A DNA stretch of 64,000 nucleotides from assembly GCA_965216945.1 (NCBI GenBank), contig CBDCGU010000003.1, positions 2,232,001 through 2,296,000 of the forward strand. The letters run 5' to 3'. The stretch's first letter is position 1. The number at the start of each line of letters is the position of its first letter. The notes below the pieces were generated by a model. That model did not search any database. It was not told the DNA's origin and saw only the letters and a list, made by a program, of their open reading frames with translations. This stretch comes from DATHZQ01 sp965216945 (GTDB lineage: Bacteria > Actinomycetota > Acidimicrobiia > Spongiisociales > UBA5794). Positions 26,217 through 34,206 of the stretch are shown piece after piece. The position numbers were made by a program, and so were the translations under genes.

Positions 26217-26273
26217 GTAAGGAGTCATTGCTCCTTGATTGCTTACAGCATAGTCGACTAGGGTAAGGAGTCA
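26217..26273. promoter_or_regulatory. Repeat-rich divergent control region, CGNR gene
   Basis: An 11-base direct repeat, GTAAGGAGTCA, occurs at 26217-26227 and 26263-26273. The first copy belongs to an inverted repeat, AAGGAG (26219-26224) with CTCCTT (26231-26236), and a perfect palindrome TAGTCGACTA sits at 26251-26260. The second copy also carries the ribosome-binding site of the CGNR gene. The set lies between divergent genes and is a plausible operator. Confidence 0.55.
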
Positions 26274-26274
26274 A

Positions 26275-26829
26275 GTGGACTTCTCGCATTACACCGATGA
26301 GCCCGTGCAGCTGGCGATGCAGCTCGTCAACACCCGCAGCCCGACCCGCGACGAAGATCGGCTGGACGACGTGGACGGCCTGCGTACCTTCCTCGCGGGG
26401 ATCAGCGACGAGTGGCAGGCGCCGGCTTGGGACCCGACGCCGCACGACGTCGCGGCCGTGCAGGCGCTGCGAGCACGTCTGCGGAGAGTCTTCAACGCCA
26501 CCGACGATGCGGAAGCTGCCGAGATACTGAACGAGATCCTGGCCGAGGTGCACGCCACACCGCGGGTCAGCGTCCATGACGACGTACCCGCCCACCTGCA
26601 CTTCGAGCCTGCGGGCGCAACCCCGGCCGACTGGCTGGGAGCGATCACCGCGATGGGGCTGTCCGTCGTGTTGTGCGACCACCACAGTGATCGGTTTGGC
26701 GTCTGCGGATCCGATCGGTGCCAGCACGTCTTCATCGACACATCCCGCAACCGGAGCCGGCGGTATTGCTCGGACACATGCGGCACTCGCGAGCACGTGG
26801 CGGCCTACCGCCGCCGCAAGAGGCTCTGA
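26275..26829 (+). CDS. ABATE/CGNR zinc-finger regulator
   Basis: The 184-residue protein has the N-terminal ABATE domain and a C-terminal CGNR-type zinc finger, a pair typical of actinobacterial stress-response regulators. The finger reads C-G-S-D-R-C-QHVFID, then RRYCSDTCGTREHVAAYRRRK, so the signature Asn is replaced by Thr (CGTR). The basic end probably binds DNA. The GTG start at 26275 is four bases after AAGGAG. It is divergent from two small genes, with repeats between that may be its binding site. Confidence 0.88.
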   Translation: MDFSHYTDEPVQLAMQLVNTRSPTRDEDRLDDVDGLRTFLAGISDEWQAPAWDPTPHDVAAVQALRARLRRVFNATDDAEAAEILNEILAEVHATPRVSVHDDVPAHLHFEPAGATPADWLGAITAMGLSVVLCDHHSDRFGVCGSDRCQHVFIDTSRNRSRRYCSDTCGTREHVAAYRRRKRL

Positions 26830-26908
26830 GCGATCGGCACGACGATCGTGGCCGGGCCTCGAGCTCGGCCGGCGGCTGGCTTTGCCCCCCGGCGTTAGGC
26901 TCTCGCCG

Positions 26909-28222
26909 ATGAAGCGTGGTGTGATCTACCTGTTGCTCGTATTGGGCCTTCTGCTGTCGATGGTCCCAGCGGCCCTCGCCGCCGACTCGGCTGAAGTGGC
27001 CGCCGTCGTCGCGGAGACCGGTGTCTTCGTCGAGCCCGGAACCACCGTGTCCGAGGGGAGGGTGTCGGAGATCGTCGCGGCGTTGCGTGACGACGGCGAG
27101 AACATCTCCATCGTCGTGCTCGCCGACGAGCCGACGGGTGGTGCGACGACGTTCGCCGATGCGGTCGTCAACCAACTCGGACAAGGGGTCGTCTTGGTGC
27201 TCGCTGCGGAGAGCGCCGGGGCCGCCGGCTTCCCGGAGCGGTACGGCGAGGCACAGATCGACTCCGCCGTCGATGCGTCGCTGGACGGACAGACGGACGA
27301 GGAGGCAGTCGAGCTGTTTGCCGAGTCGCTCCTCGGTGCCGGCGTTCCCGCCGACGAGCCTGCAGCGTCATCGAGCAGCTCCGGCTCGTCGGGCGGTGGC
27401 GGAGGCGGACTCCTCGTCTTCTTGCTGCTGGCGGGCGGTGCTCTTGTGGCCTTTCTCTGGTGGCGCTCCCGCCAGAACAAGATCAAGGGCCCCAAGCTGC
27501 ATCCCAAGCTGGCCGAGGCCAAGGAAGCCGTGCAGGAGCAGATCAACGACGTCGCCAACGATCTCATCGACATGGAGGGCGAGGTCCGGGTCGCCGACAA
27601 CGAGCGAGTCGACGAGTTCTACGACGGTGCGGGGGCCACATACAACGAGGTGACGGAGAAGTTCCCCACGGCCAACACCCCCGAGGCGATTCTCGAGCTC
27701 TCCAACGATCTCGACGAGGCGATCTGGCAGCTGGACTCGGCCGAGGCGATCCTGGACGGCAAGCCGTTGCCCGACCGGCCGGTCCCCAAGACCCTCCCGA
27801 AGCCCGAGCCTCCCCAGGCTCCGCCGCCGCAACCGGAGCCCGATGGCGGGTCCTCTCTGCCGCCGCGCCCCCAGTACGACCGACCTTCGTACGACCGTCG
27901 TTCAACACGCCGCAGCAGTCCGGCGGGGCCCGGGCTGATGGAGATCCTGATGGGCATGGCCGGGGCGATGATGGCGTCGCGCGGGCGCCGCGGTACCCCC
28001 AGCCGTAGTGCCGGCGGCCGTTCGAGCCGCGGCGGTGGCGGGATACTCCGCCCAGGCGGTGGCCTCGGTGGGTTGGGCACCACCTCGGGTTCACGACGGG
28101 TGCCGCCGCCCCAGTTCCCGACGGTGCCCTCGCCGCGTTCGTCCGGGAGTGGCCCCACGGCCTCCCGCACGTCTGGCGGGCGTCGCCGCATCCGGACCGG
28201 AGGCAAGCGCCGCCGCCGATGA
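26909..28222 (+). CDS. Secreted/anchored TPM-like protein with basic tail
   Basis: The 437-residue protein has a signal peptide with probable cleavage after ALA (residue 24), an external alpha/beta domain over about 28-145 resembling TPM-type domains (SIVVLADEP, GVVLVLAAE, ERYGEAQ), a Ser/Gly linker, one membrane segment at 168-185, a charged helical region to about 285, a Pro-rich stretch and a disordered Arg/Gly/Ser tail to the end. The tail would be cytoplasmic. TPM proteins appear with envelope and photosystem maintenance; the next gene is pspA, 57 bases on, which suggests envelope stress. The TPM assignment is from fold features only. The ATG at 26909 gives the signal peptide. Confidence 0.78.
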   Translation: MKRGVIYLLLVLGLLLSMVPAALAADSAEVAAVVAETGVFVEPGTTVSEGRVSEIVAALRDDGENISIVVLADEPTGGATTFADAVVNQLGQGVVLVLAAESAGAAGFPERYGEAQIDSAVDASLDGQTDEEAVELFAESLLGAGVPADEPAASSSSSGSSGGGGGGLLVFLLLAGGALVAFLWWRSRQNKIKGPKLHPKLAEAKEAVQEQINDVANDLIDMEGEVRVADNERVDEFYDGAGATYNEVTEKFPTANTPEAILELSNDLDEAIWQLDSAEAILDGKPLPDRPVPKTLPKPEPPQAPPPQPEPDGGSSLPPRPQYDRPSYDRRSTRRSSPAGPGLMEILMGMAGAMMASRGRRGTPSRSAGGRSSRGGGGILRPGGGLGGLGTTSGSRRVPPPQFPTVPSPRSSGSGPTASRTSGGRRRIRTGGKRRRR

Positions 28223-28279
28223 CTCCTTCGGCGGCGTACCCCTAGAATCGACCTGCTTACCGTCAGTGGAAGGACATCT

Positions 28280-29002
28280 ATGGGTTTCTTGAAGCGACTC
28301 TGGGGCTACATCACGACTTTGTTCCGCACCACCGCCGAGAAGGCGATGGATCCAGAGGTCGAGATCGAGCAGGCGATCAATCAGGCGCGCAAGCGTGACC
28401 AGCAGCTGCGCAACCAGGCCGCCAAGGTCGTCGCCCACCGCAGCCAGATCGAGAACAAGATGGAGAAAGCCGCCGACGAGGTCGGTGAGGCCAGGGAGAT
28501 GGCGAAGCAGGCGATCCTGAAGGCCGAGGAGTCCAAGGCCGCCGGCAATGCCGAGGACACCGACAAGTGGACCAGGACGGCTCAGGCGCTGGCGATGAAG
28601 CTCCAAGCGTCGGAGAACAACCTCAACACCCTCAAGTCGCAGTACGAGACGGCGGCCGCCCAGGCCGACAAGGCCAAGGACGCCGTGCAGCAGAACGCCA
28701 TGCGAGTGCAGGAGCTGGCGGCGAAACGCATGGAGCTGCTCGGTTCGCTCGAGGCGGCCAAGATGCAGGAGTCCGTCAACCAAGCAGTCGATGCCCTCTC
28801 CAACACGATGGACTACGAGGCGCCCTCGCTCGAGAAGGTCGAGGAGAAGATCGAGGCGCGGAAGGCCGAAGCCATGGCCAAGGCCGAACTGCGCGAGGCC
28901 ACACCCGCCGGCGCCGAGGCCGAGCTGAAGGAAGCCATCAACATGGTTCAGGCCGACGCCAAGCTGGAGGAGCTGAAAGCGGAGCTGGGCCTGAGCAGCT
29001 GA
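28280..29002 (+). CDS. pspA: PspA/IM30 family protein
   Basis: This 240-residue protein is almost wholly coiled coil, with an N-terminal amphipathic helix (GFLKRLWGYITTLF) that binds membranes. It matches PspA/IM30, an ESCRT-III-like protein that assembles on and stabilises the inner membrane under stress. The hallmark N-terminal EVEIEQAINQARKRDQQLR block is present. It follows the TPM-like gene by 57 bases. A perfect 12-bp hairpin terminator lies 22 bases after its stop. Confidence 0.93.
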   Translation: MGFLKRLWGYITTLFRTTAEKAMDPEVEIEQAINQARKRDQQLRNQAAKVVAHRSQIENKMEKAADEVGEAREMAKQAILKAEESKAAGNAEDTDKWTRTAQALAMKLQASENNLNTLKSQYETAAAQADKAKDAVQQNAMRVQELAAKRMELLGSLEAAKMQESVNQAVDALSNTMDYEAPSLEKVEEKIEARKAEAMAKAELREATPAGAEAELKEAINMVQADAKLEELKAELGLSS

Positions 29003-29024
29003 GCTGCCACGTCTGCAACGCAGA

Positions 29025-29054
29025 AACGCCCCCGGGAGCCCCGGGGGCGTTCTT
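29025..29054 (+). terminator. Rho-independent terminator after pspA
   Basis: A perfect 12-bp stem (AACGCCCCCGGG arm, 29025-29036, with 29040-29051) closes an AGC loop and is followed by TTCTT. It lies 22 bases after the pspA stop and is the most conventional terminator in this stretch. Confidence 0.9.
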
Positions 29055-29221
29055 CATGCCGCCCTTGGCGCGCTACGGAGCCCGATGAGCGCTACATCCT
29101 GGCGATCCAACGGTCATTCGGTGGTGAGGTCGCGGTGAGCCGTGCTCCATACCTTCGCCAATCCAACCCATCGCTGCGGGGTCTACTCGAGTACGGCCCG
29201 CAGCTCAGGAAAGGAGACGGT

Positions 29222-29866
29222 ATGCGCACAGACACAGGCACCACCGGTGCGGTGCGCTGGAGGCCCGTCGTGTTGCGGCTCACCCTCGTGGTCGCCGTGT
29301 TGACGGTCCTCACGGCAACGCCCGCCATCGCCAAGCCCGGCACGGTCGTCCAGGCGACGACGATCGTCCAAGAGCACAACTTCGATGGGACTCCCAACGA
29401 GGATCAACCTCAGGTGGGGGTCGCACGGCTCACCCGTGAGGCCGACGGTCTCACGGCGAAGGCCCAGGTCGAAGGTCTGATTCCCGGGGGCGTCTACACC
29501 TTCTGGTGGGTCGTCGTGCAGGAAGACGGCACATTCCCCGAAGACATCTATGTGCAGTACGGAGATGGGGCGATCGCCGCAGGCAACGGGCGAGCGGTCG
29601 CCTACATGTCGGCAGCGGTCGGCGACGGCAGCATCGCGGGGTTCGCCCCGGGAGGCACCGAGATCACGTTCGCCGATCTGGAGGACACGATGGGGTCCCT
29701 GGTTCGAATCGAGATCGCATACCACGGCCAGGCCGAGGATGCGGGGGACGACTTGGACGTATGGCTCTCCGACTTCTGGACCGGTTCGGCCTGCCCACCG
29801 GACACACCCAACCCGAACCCGGCGCAGCCGCACTGCCCGGTGTGGTACGCCGCGACGTTCACCTGA
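29222..29866 (+). CDS. Secreted hypothetical protein
   Basis: The 214-residue protein has a Tat- or Sec-like signal peptide: a basic start, a hydrophobic core (LRLTLVVAVLTVLTA) and an AIA cleavage site near residue 36. The mature domain is beta-rich, with GGVYTFWWVVVQEDGTFPED and IEIAYHGQAEDAG, and two Cys near the C-terminus that could pair in the envelope. It resembles other bacterial and haloarchaeal secreted proteins of unknown function. ATG 29222 has AAGGAG at 29211-29216, five bases upstream. It is flanked by terminators, so it is monocistronic. Confidence 0.78.
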   Translation: MRTDTGTTGAVRWRPVVLRLTLVVAVLTVLTATPAIAKPGTVVQATTIVQEHNFDGTPNEDQPQVGVARLTREADGLTAKAQVEGLIPGGVYTFWWVVVQEDGTFPEDIYVQYGDGAIAAGNGRAVAYMSAAVGDGSIAGFAPGGTEITFADLEDTMGSLVRIEIAYHGQAEDAGDDLDVWLSDFWTGSACPPDTPNPNPAQPHCPVWYAATFT

Positions 29867-29897
29867 TTGCGCAGGGATGACCACGGTGTGGGGAACA

Positions 29898-29931
29898 AAG
29901 AAGGGGATCTGCTTCGGCAGATCCCCTTCTT
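29898..29931. terminator. Strong bidirectional terminator
   Basis: A perfect 15-bp stem (29898-29912 with 29917-29931) closes a TTCG tetraloop. It stands between the secreted-protein stop at 29866 and the convergent nuclease stop at 29954. The A-rich and T-rich ends of the stem allow termination in both directions. Confidence 0.93.
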
Positions 29932-29953
29932 GTCAGCGTGAGTGGCTGGGCTG

Positions 29954-31729
29954 CTACCGACCGATGCTCACCAGCACAGGGTCGTGGTCGGAGGAACGGT
30001 ACGGGCCGGGGGCCGTGATGCTCGTATCGAACCAGTCGAGCACCCGCGGTTCGTCGGCATTGATGTGCCAGATTGCCGCACGCTCCACCCGGTGCGTCAT
30101 CGACGGGGTGGTGAATGCGTAGTCCAGCAGCCCGCGGCCGATCCACGGCGCCGAGAAGCTGGCGAAGAAGTTGAACGAGTACGGGTCCGGGTCGTAGGCC
30201 CGCACCAGGTTCACCAGCTCCGACTCCAGCGTCAGCACCGGGTCCTCGTTCAAGTACGAGTTCAGATCGCCGAGCATGAGCACGTCGGGATTGCCGGTGG
30301 AGGCCACCAGCTCGTCGACGAACTCGAGCACGCGCTCGGCTTGGGCCACCCGCGCCGGATTCCAGCACGACTGCCCGTCGTCTTGGTCGTCGTTGTCTCC
30401 CGTCGCAGCCGAGCAGCTCTTCGACTTGAAGTGGTTCACCATGACGGTGAACTCGCCGCCGCGCCACCGGAATGTCTGGGCAATCGGTGGCCGGCCCAGC
30501 GGATCGGTACGGCCTTCCGGGATCTCATCGAACGCCGGATCCGCGATCGTCACCGGATCGCCCACCGCCGTGACGCTGTCGGTGCGGTAGATGATCTCGT
30601 TGCGGATCGGGTAGCTGTTGTAGTAGTCCAACTCGCCGATCCACTCCCAGGTGGAGGAGGGATCTGCGTCGTTGAGGGCGCTCACCAACGTGAGGATCGG
30701 TGTGTGCGCCAAATCGTTCTCGATCTCCTGGAGCCCCACGATGTCGGCGTCCATCGCCAGGATCGCCGCCACGAGTTTGTCGGTCTGCACCGCCAGTTGA
30801 TCGGCGTCGGACGCACCGCGGCCACCGAGCGTGGTCCAGTAGTTGAGGACGTTGAAGCTTGCGACCTTCAGATTGCCGCCCACGTTCGGAACGCCCGGCC
30901 GCGGGTTGGTCGGTTCGAACACGACGGCGCTCGCATCCTGAGGCTGCACCCGGTAGTTGCCAAACGAGAAGTTGATGGCTCCCGTCAGCCGGCGAACCGA
31001 GTCACCGAGGCGCAACGTCTCGCCGCCGTGGAAATAGGGAACCGGCAGCGGGTTGGACGCCGTCGACCCGTCGTCGAGCAGGAAGCTGCGAGCCATGTTG
31101 TCGTCGGCGAACGCCGTGGCATCCGGTCCGGTTGGGAACTCGTTGGTCGGCTGTTCGACGACTGTCGACTCGCCGAGCCACACCTCGCCGAAGCGATGCA
31201 GGTTGAACGTGTCGGTCACCTCCAACGGCCCGGGAAAGCGAACGAGCATGCCCTCGACCGACTCGGCGTTTGCGTCGTACGTCCTGGCATCCAGCACGGT
31301 GGGGTGGATGACGAGCCCCGAGCGGCAGATCGTCGCCTCGTCGAGGAACTCGATCTGTGTGTTGCCGAACTGCTCGTCGATCTCGCCACGTACCCGCACG
31401 AGATCACCGACCGACGGATCGAACGCCGGCGACCAGGTGTCGCGATGGCTCACGAAGATGCCGTCCGACGTCGCCGCATTGCCGTCACCGCGGCGGTCCT
31501 GGATGAAGAACCCGCTCAGTTGATCCGAGCGCTGGAGGTCGACGGTGACGACCCCCTCGGTGACGACCCCCTCTTCTCCGTCGATCGGGCTGTCGTCGCC
31601 ATCCCCTTGGATCTCATAGATGGGCGTGAACGGATCGCCACACCCTCCGTGGTCACTCGCCGCAGCGGCAATCGGTAGAACGGCAACGATCATGAAGCCT
31701 GCCACAAGAATCCCCAGCAAGCGTCTCAC
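29954..31729 (-). CDS. Extracellular endonuclease/exonuclease/phosphatase family protein
   Basis: This 591-residue protein has a signal peptide (LLGILVAGFMIVAVLPIAAAA) and an OB-like segment (FIQDRRGDGNAATSDGIFV) typical of ExeM/NucH-type secreted nucleases. The C-terminal endonuclease/exonuclease/phosphatase domain shows VASFNVLNYW, ADIVGLQEIEND, MVNHFKSKSC, LMLGDLNSYLNEDP and SSDHDPV, with the metal-binding Glu, Asp-Asn pair and terminal His. It should cut extracellular DNA or phosphodiesters. GTG 31729 follows AAGGGG five bases away; GTG 31735 is an alternative. It is convergent with the secreted protein across a terminator. Confidence 0.9.
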   Translation of the reverse strand: MRRLLGILVAGFMIVAVLPIAAAASDHGGCGDPFTPIYEIQGDGDDSPIDGEEGVVTEGVVTVDLQRSDQLSGFFIQDRRGDGNAATSDGIFVSHRDTWSPAFDPSVGDLVRVRGEIDEQFGNTQIEFLDEATICRSGLVIHPTVLDARTYDANAESVEGMLVRFPGPLEVTDTFNLHRFGEVWLGESTVVEQPTNEFPTGPDATAFADDNMARSFLLDDGSTASNPLPVPYFHGGETLRLGDSVRRLTGAINFSFGNYRVQPQDASAVVFEPTNPRPGVPNVGGNLKVASFNVLNYWTTLGGRGASDADQLAVQTDKLVAAILAMDADIVGLQEIENDLAHTPILTLVSALNDADPSSTWEWIGELDYYNSYPIRNEIIYRTDSVTAVGDPVTIADPAFDEIPEGRTDPLGRPPIAQTFRWRGGEFTVMVNHFKSKSCSAATGDNDDQDDGQSCWNPARVAQAERVLEFVDELVASTGNPDVLMLGDLNSYLNEDPVLTLESELVNLVRAYDPDPYSFNFFASFSAPWIGRGLLDYAFTTPSMTHRVERAAIWHINADEPRVLDWFDTSITAPGPYRSSDHDPVLVSIGR

Positions 31730-31859
31730 GCTCACCCCTTTCCCTCTGCTCCCGTTGAATCTACTCGCCTGAGGGCCGCCGCGCTCGGCGACATTCGTCG
31801 CCGGCAGGCCGCTCCTCACTCCGCGGCCGACGAGATCCGAACTCGCCGGATAGGCTGCG

Positions 31860-32585
31860 ATGATGTCGAGCGTCGTACCGCCCTTCACCACGTCGGCCGA
31901 CGTGTACGACGTCATCTACCAACACCTGCCATACGACGAGCAGGTCGCACTGCTCAGCCGGCACGTGAAGAGGCTGGCGCCTCATGCGGATTCGCTGCTC
32001 GAAGTGGGATGTGGCACCGGGCAGTACCTGGTCCGCCTCATGGGGACGTTCTCGGTCGAGGGCGTCGACATCTCCCAGCAGATGCTGGACGTGGCGGCAG
32101 CCCGGATTGGCGACGTGCCGCTGCACGCCGGCGACATGCGGACATTCGACCTGGGTCGCACGTTCGACGTCGTGGCGTGCTTGTTCAGCTCCATCGGCTA
32201 CATGGCGACCGAACCCGACCTGCGTCTGGCCGTGGCCAACATGGCCCGCCACCTCGACGCAGACGGCGTTCTCATCGTCGATCCCTGGTTCACGCCGGAG
32301 GACGCCATCGACGGGTTTGCCGGCGGCATCGTCGAGCAGCAGGACGATCTGGTCGTCTCGCGGGTGTCCTACAGCCGGATCCAGGGCCGGACCACGATCA
32401 CGGACATGCATCACGTCGTTGCCCGCCGCAATGTGGGGATCGCCCACTACGTGGAACGTCACGAGATGGGCCTCTTCTCCGACAGGGAATACGCGGAGCT
32501 CTTCGCCGAGCTCGGCTTCCACGCCGAACGTGTCGACGACGTTGCCTGGATGGGACGCTCGCGGTGGGTGGCGCAGCGGCGTTGA
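31860..32585 (+). CDS. Class I SAM-dependent methyltransferase
   Basis: The 241-residue protein is a Rossmann-fold methyltransferase. LLEVGCGTGQYLVRL at about 44-58 is motif I, VEGVDISQQML motif II, and FDVVACLFSSIGYM the motif IV region. The Tyr-rich N-terminus (YDVIYQHLPYDEQ) and C-terminal layout recall TDP-amino-sugar N,N-dimethyltransferases such as DesVI, but no sugar-pathway gene is close. The GntR regulator starts 46 bases after it and may control it. The start could also be ATG 31863. Confidence 0.85.
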   Translation: MMSSVVPPFTTSADVYDVIYQHLPYDEQVALLSRHVKRLAPHADSLLEVGCGTGQYLVRLMGTFSVEGVDISQQMLDVAAARIGDVPLHAGDMRTFDLGRTFDVVACLFSSIGYMATEPDLRLAVANMARHLDADGVLIVDPWFTPEDAIDGFAGGIVEQQDDLVVSRVSYSRIQGRTTITDMHHVVARRNVGIAHYVERHEMGLFSDREYAELFAELGFHAERVDDVAWMGRSRWVAQRR

Positions 32586-32631
32586 TCCTCTGGTGGACGA
32601 GGCCCGGTTTCGGCGCTCTAGCATCCACGCG

Positions 32632-33408
32632 GTGACGGCCGGACCTCGTAGCGGACATCTGGATCGCAATCACGCAATGCCCCTCTGGGCGCAGCTGCTG
32701 AGCGACCTGCGCATACGACTCGAAGCCGGCGAGTTCAACGAGCGATTCCCCACCGATCAGGAGTTGGTTGAGGAATACGGTGTGAGCCGCCACACCGTCC
32801 GCGAAGCGGTTCGGCGCATTCAGGCGGAAGGCATCCTCGATCGCCGGCGAGGGCGTGGCACGTACGTGAAGACGGTCGAGTTCGTTCAGCCGCTGGGCTC
32901 GCTGTACTCGCTCTTCCGCTCGATCGAGGCAGCCGGCATCGGTCAGACCAGTGTCGTGCTCGCCAAGGAGGTGCGCCGCGACCCGGGGGTAGCCGAGCGG
33001 CTCGGCCTCGACGCCGCCGCGGAGCTGTTCTTCCTGGAGCGGCTTCGTTTGGCGGGGGAGCGTCCACTGGCGGTCGACCGGGCCTGGGTGCCCAACGAGA
33101 TCGCGGCGCCGCTCATGCAGGCCGACTTCGGCAGGACCGCTCTGTACGACGAGCTCGCCACCCTGTGCGGGATCCAACCCGAGAAGGGCAGCGAGATCAT
33201 CCGGCCGGTGATACCCGACGAGGACGACCGGAAGCAGCTCGGTCTCGGTGAAAAGGAGCCGGCGTTTCTGATCGTGCGCAGCACCGCCGCCGCCGGACGG
33301 CCCCTCGAGTGGAGAGAGAGTGTCGTTCGTGGCGACACCTATAGCTTCCGCATCGACTGGCACGATGGCCCCGGCGTTCCCGAACTGGTGCGGAACCCCG
33401 AGCAGTAG
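32632..33408 (+). CDS. GntR family regulator with UTRA domain
   Basis: This 258-residue transcription factor has an N-terminal winged helix (about residues 15-80: LRIRLEAGEFNERFPTDQEL, VSRHTVREAVRRIQAEGILDRRRGRGTYV) and a C-terminal UTRA ligand-binding domain with ERLRLAGERPLAVDRAWVPNEIA and SEIIRPVIPDE. It likely senses a small metabolite and represses nearby genes. The GTG at 32632 is the only suitable start. It is convergent with the TorD-like gene and follows the methyltransferase. Confidence 0.9.
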   Translation: MTAGPRSGHLDRNHAMPLWAQLLSDLRIRLEAGEFNERFPTDQELVEEYGVSRHTVREAVRRIQAEGILDRRRGRGTYVKTVEFVQPLGSLYSLFRSIEAAGIGQTSVVLAKEVRRDPGVAERLGLDAAAELFFLERLRLAGERPLAVDRAWVPNEIAAPLMQADFGRTALYDELATLCGIQPEKGSEIIRPVIPDEDDRKQLGLGEKEPAFLIVRSTAAAGRPLEWRESVVRGDTYSFRIDWHDGPGVPELVRNPEQ

Positions 33409-33472
33409 GGGCGTTGGCGAGCGCGGCGGAGCCCCGACCGACGAGGTTTCCAGCGTTGGCGGCTCGAGCCGG

Positions 33473-34174
33473 CTACAGGCTGCGCAGCCGTGCGGCGGTG
33501 GCCTCGGCGCGCTCGACGAGATCGATCCACAGCTGTTCCGTGCCCTTGTGCTGCCAGGCGAGGCCGCGCCACCGGGCGGCGGCGCTGTCATGCAACTCGG
33601 CCAGCTCCGTATCGGTCGTCGCATGCTGCCGGGTGGGCCGCATCATCACGAGGCCGGTGCGCACCGTGCCCAGCGCACCGGGCGGGTCCAAGGGGCCGAT
33701 CGAATCGTGTCCGTCCGGCACCGTGCCCTCCGTATCGGTCAAGGCCGGTGCCGGCCGCAGCCGGTCGCCCAGTTCCAGGAGGACGGTGCGTTGGTCGAGC
33801 GCCCTGTCTCGCAGCTGCGGATAGGCGGCGGCCAGCGCGTCGAGCCATGGCACCGCCCAGTGGATGACCCGGTCGGAGACGAGGAAGCGGCGGTCCTCGA
33901 ATGCCCGGGTGGCGATATGGGGCTCGTCACGCTCCCAGGCGTCCGCCTCGGCGACCGCCAGCCCGGCAGCGAACGCGGCAATCGATCCCAGATGCGTGTC
34001 CGGAAGCGTGTGCGACCAGCGGGCGGTGCGGGCGGCGAGATCCTCCGTCGGGTCGAAGAAGCCGACGGTCGCCGATTCGGTCGCCGGCACGTCGTCCCAT
34101 TCCTCGGGCTCGGCGTCGATGAGGGAAGCCCACAGATCCGCTTCGTCTCGCGCTCCTTCAGCGGCAGAAGTCAC
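33473..34174 (-). CDS. TorD-like molybdoenzyme chaperone
   Basis: The 233-residue all-helical protein fits the TorD/DmsD group of cytoplasmic chaperones that hold a molybdoenzyme apoprotein during cofactor insertion. The most telling block is SDRVIHWAVPWLDALA, matching the family HxxxWxPxFxxxL pattern. It lies 32 bases after the oxidoreductase gene in the same direction, the usual place for such a chaperone. The sequence is divergent, so the call rests on this motif and on context. Confidence 0.78.
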   Translation of the reverse strand: MTSAAEGARDEADLWASLIDAEPEEWDDVPATESATVGFFDPTEDLAARTARWSHTLPDTHLGSIAAFAAGLAVAEADAWERDEPHIATRAFEDRRFLVSDRVIHWAVPWLDALAAAYPQLRDRALDQRTVLLELGDRLRPAPALTDTEGTVPDGHDSIGPLDPPGALGTVRTGLVMMRPTRQHATTDTELAELHDSAAARWRGLAWQHKGTEQLWIDLVERAEATAARLRSL

Positions 34175-34206
34175 TGCACCGGCCTCCCGGGATCAGATGC
34201 GTGGTC

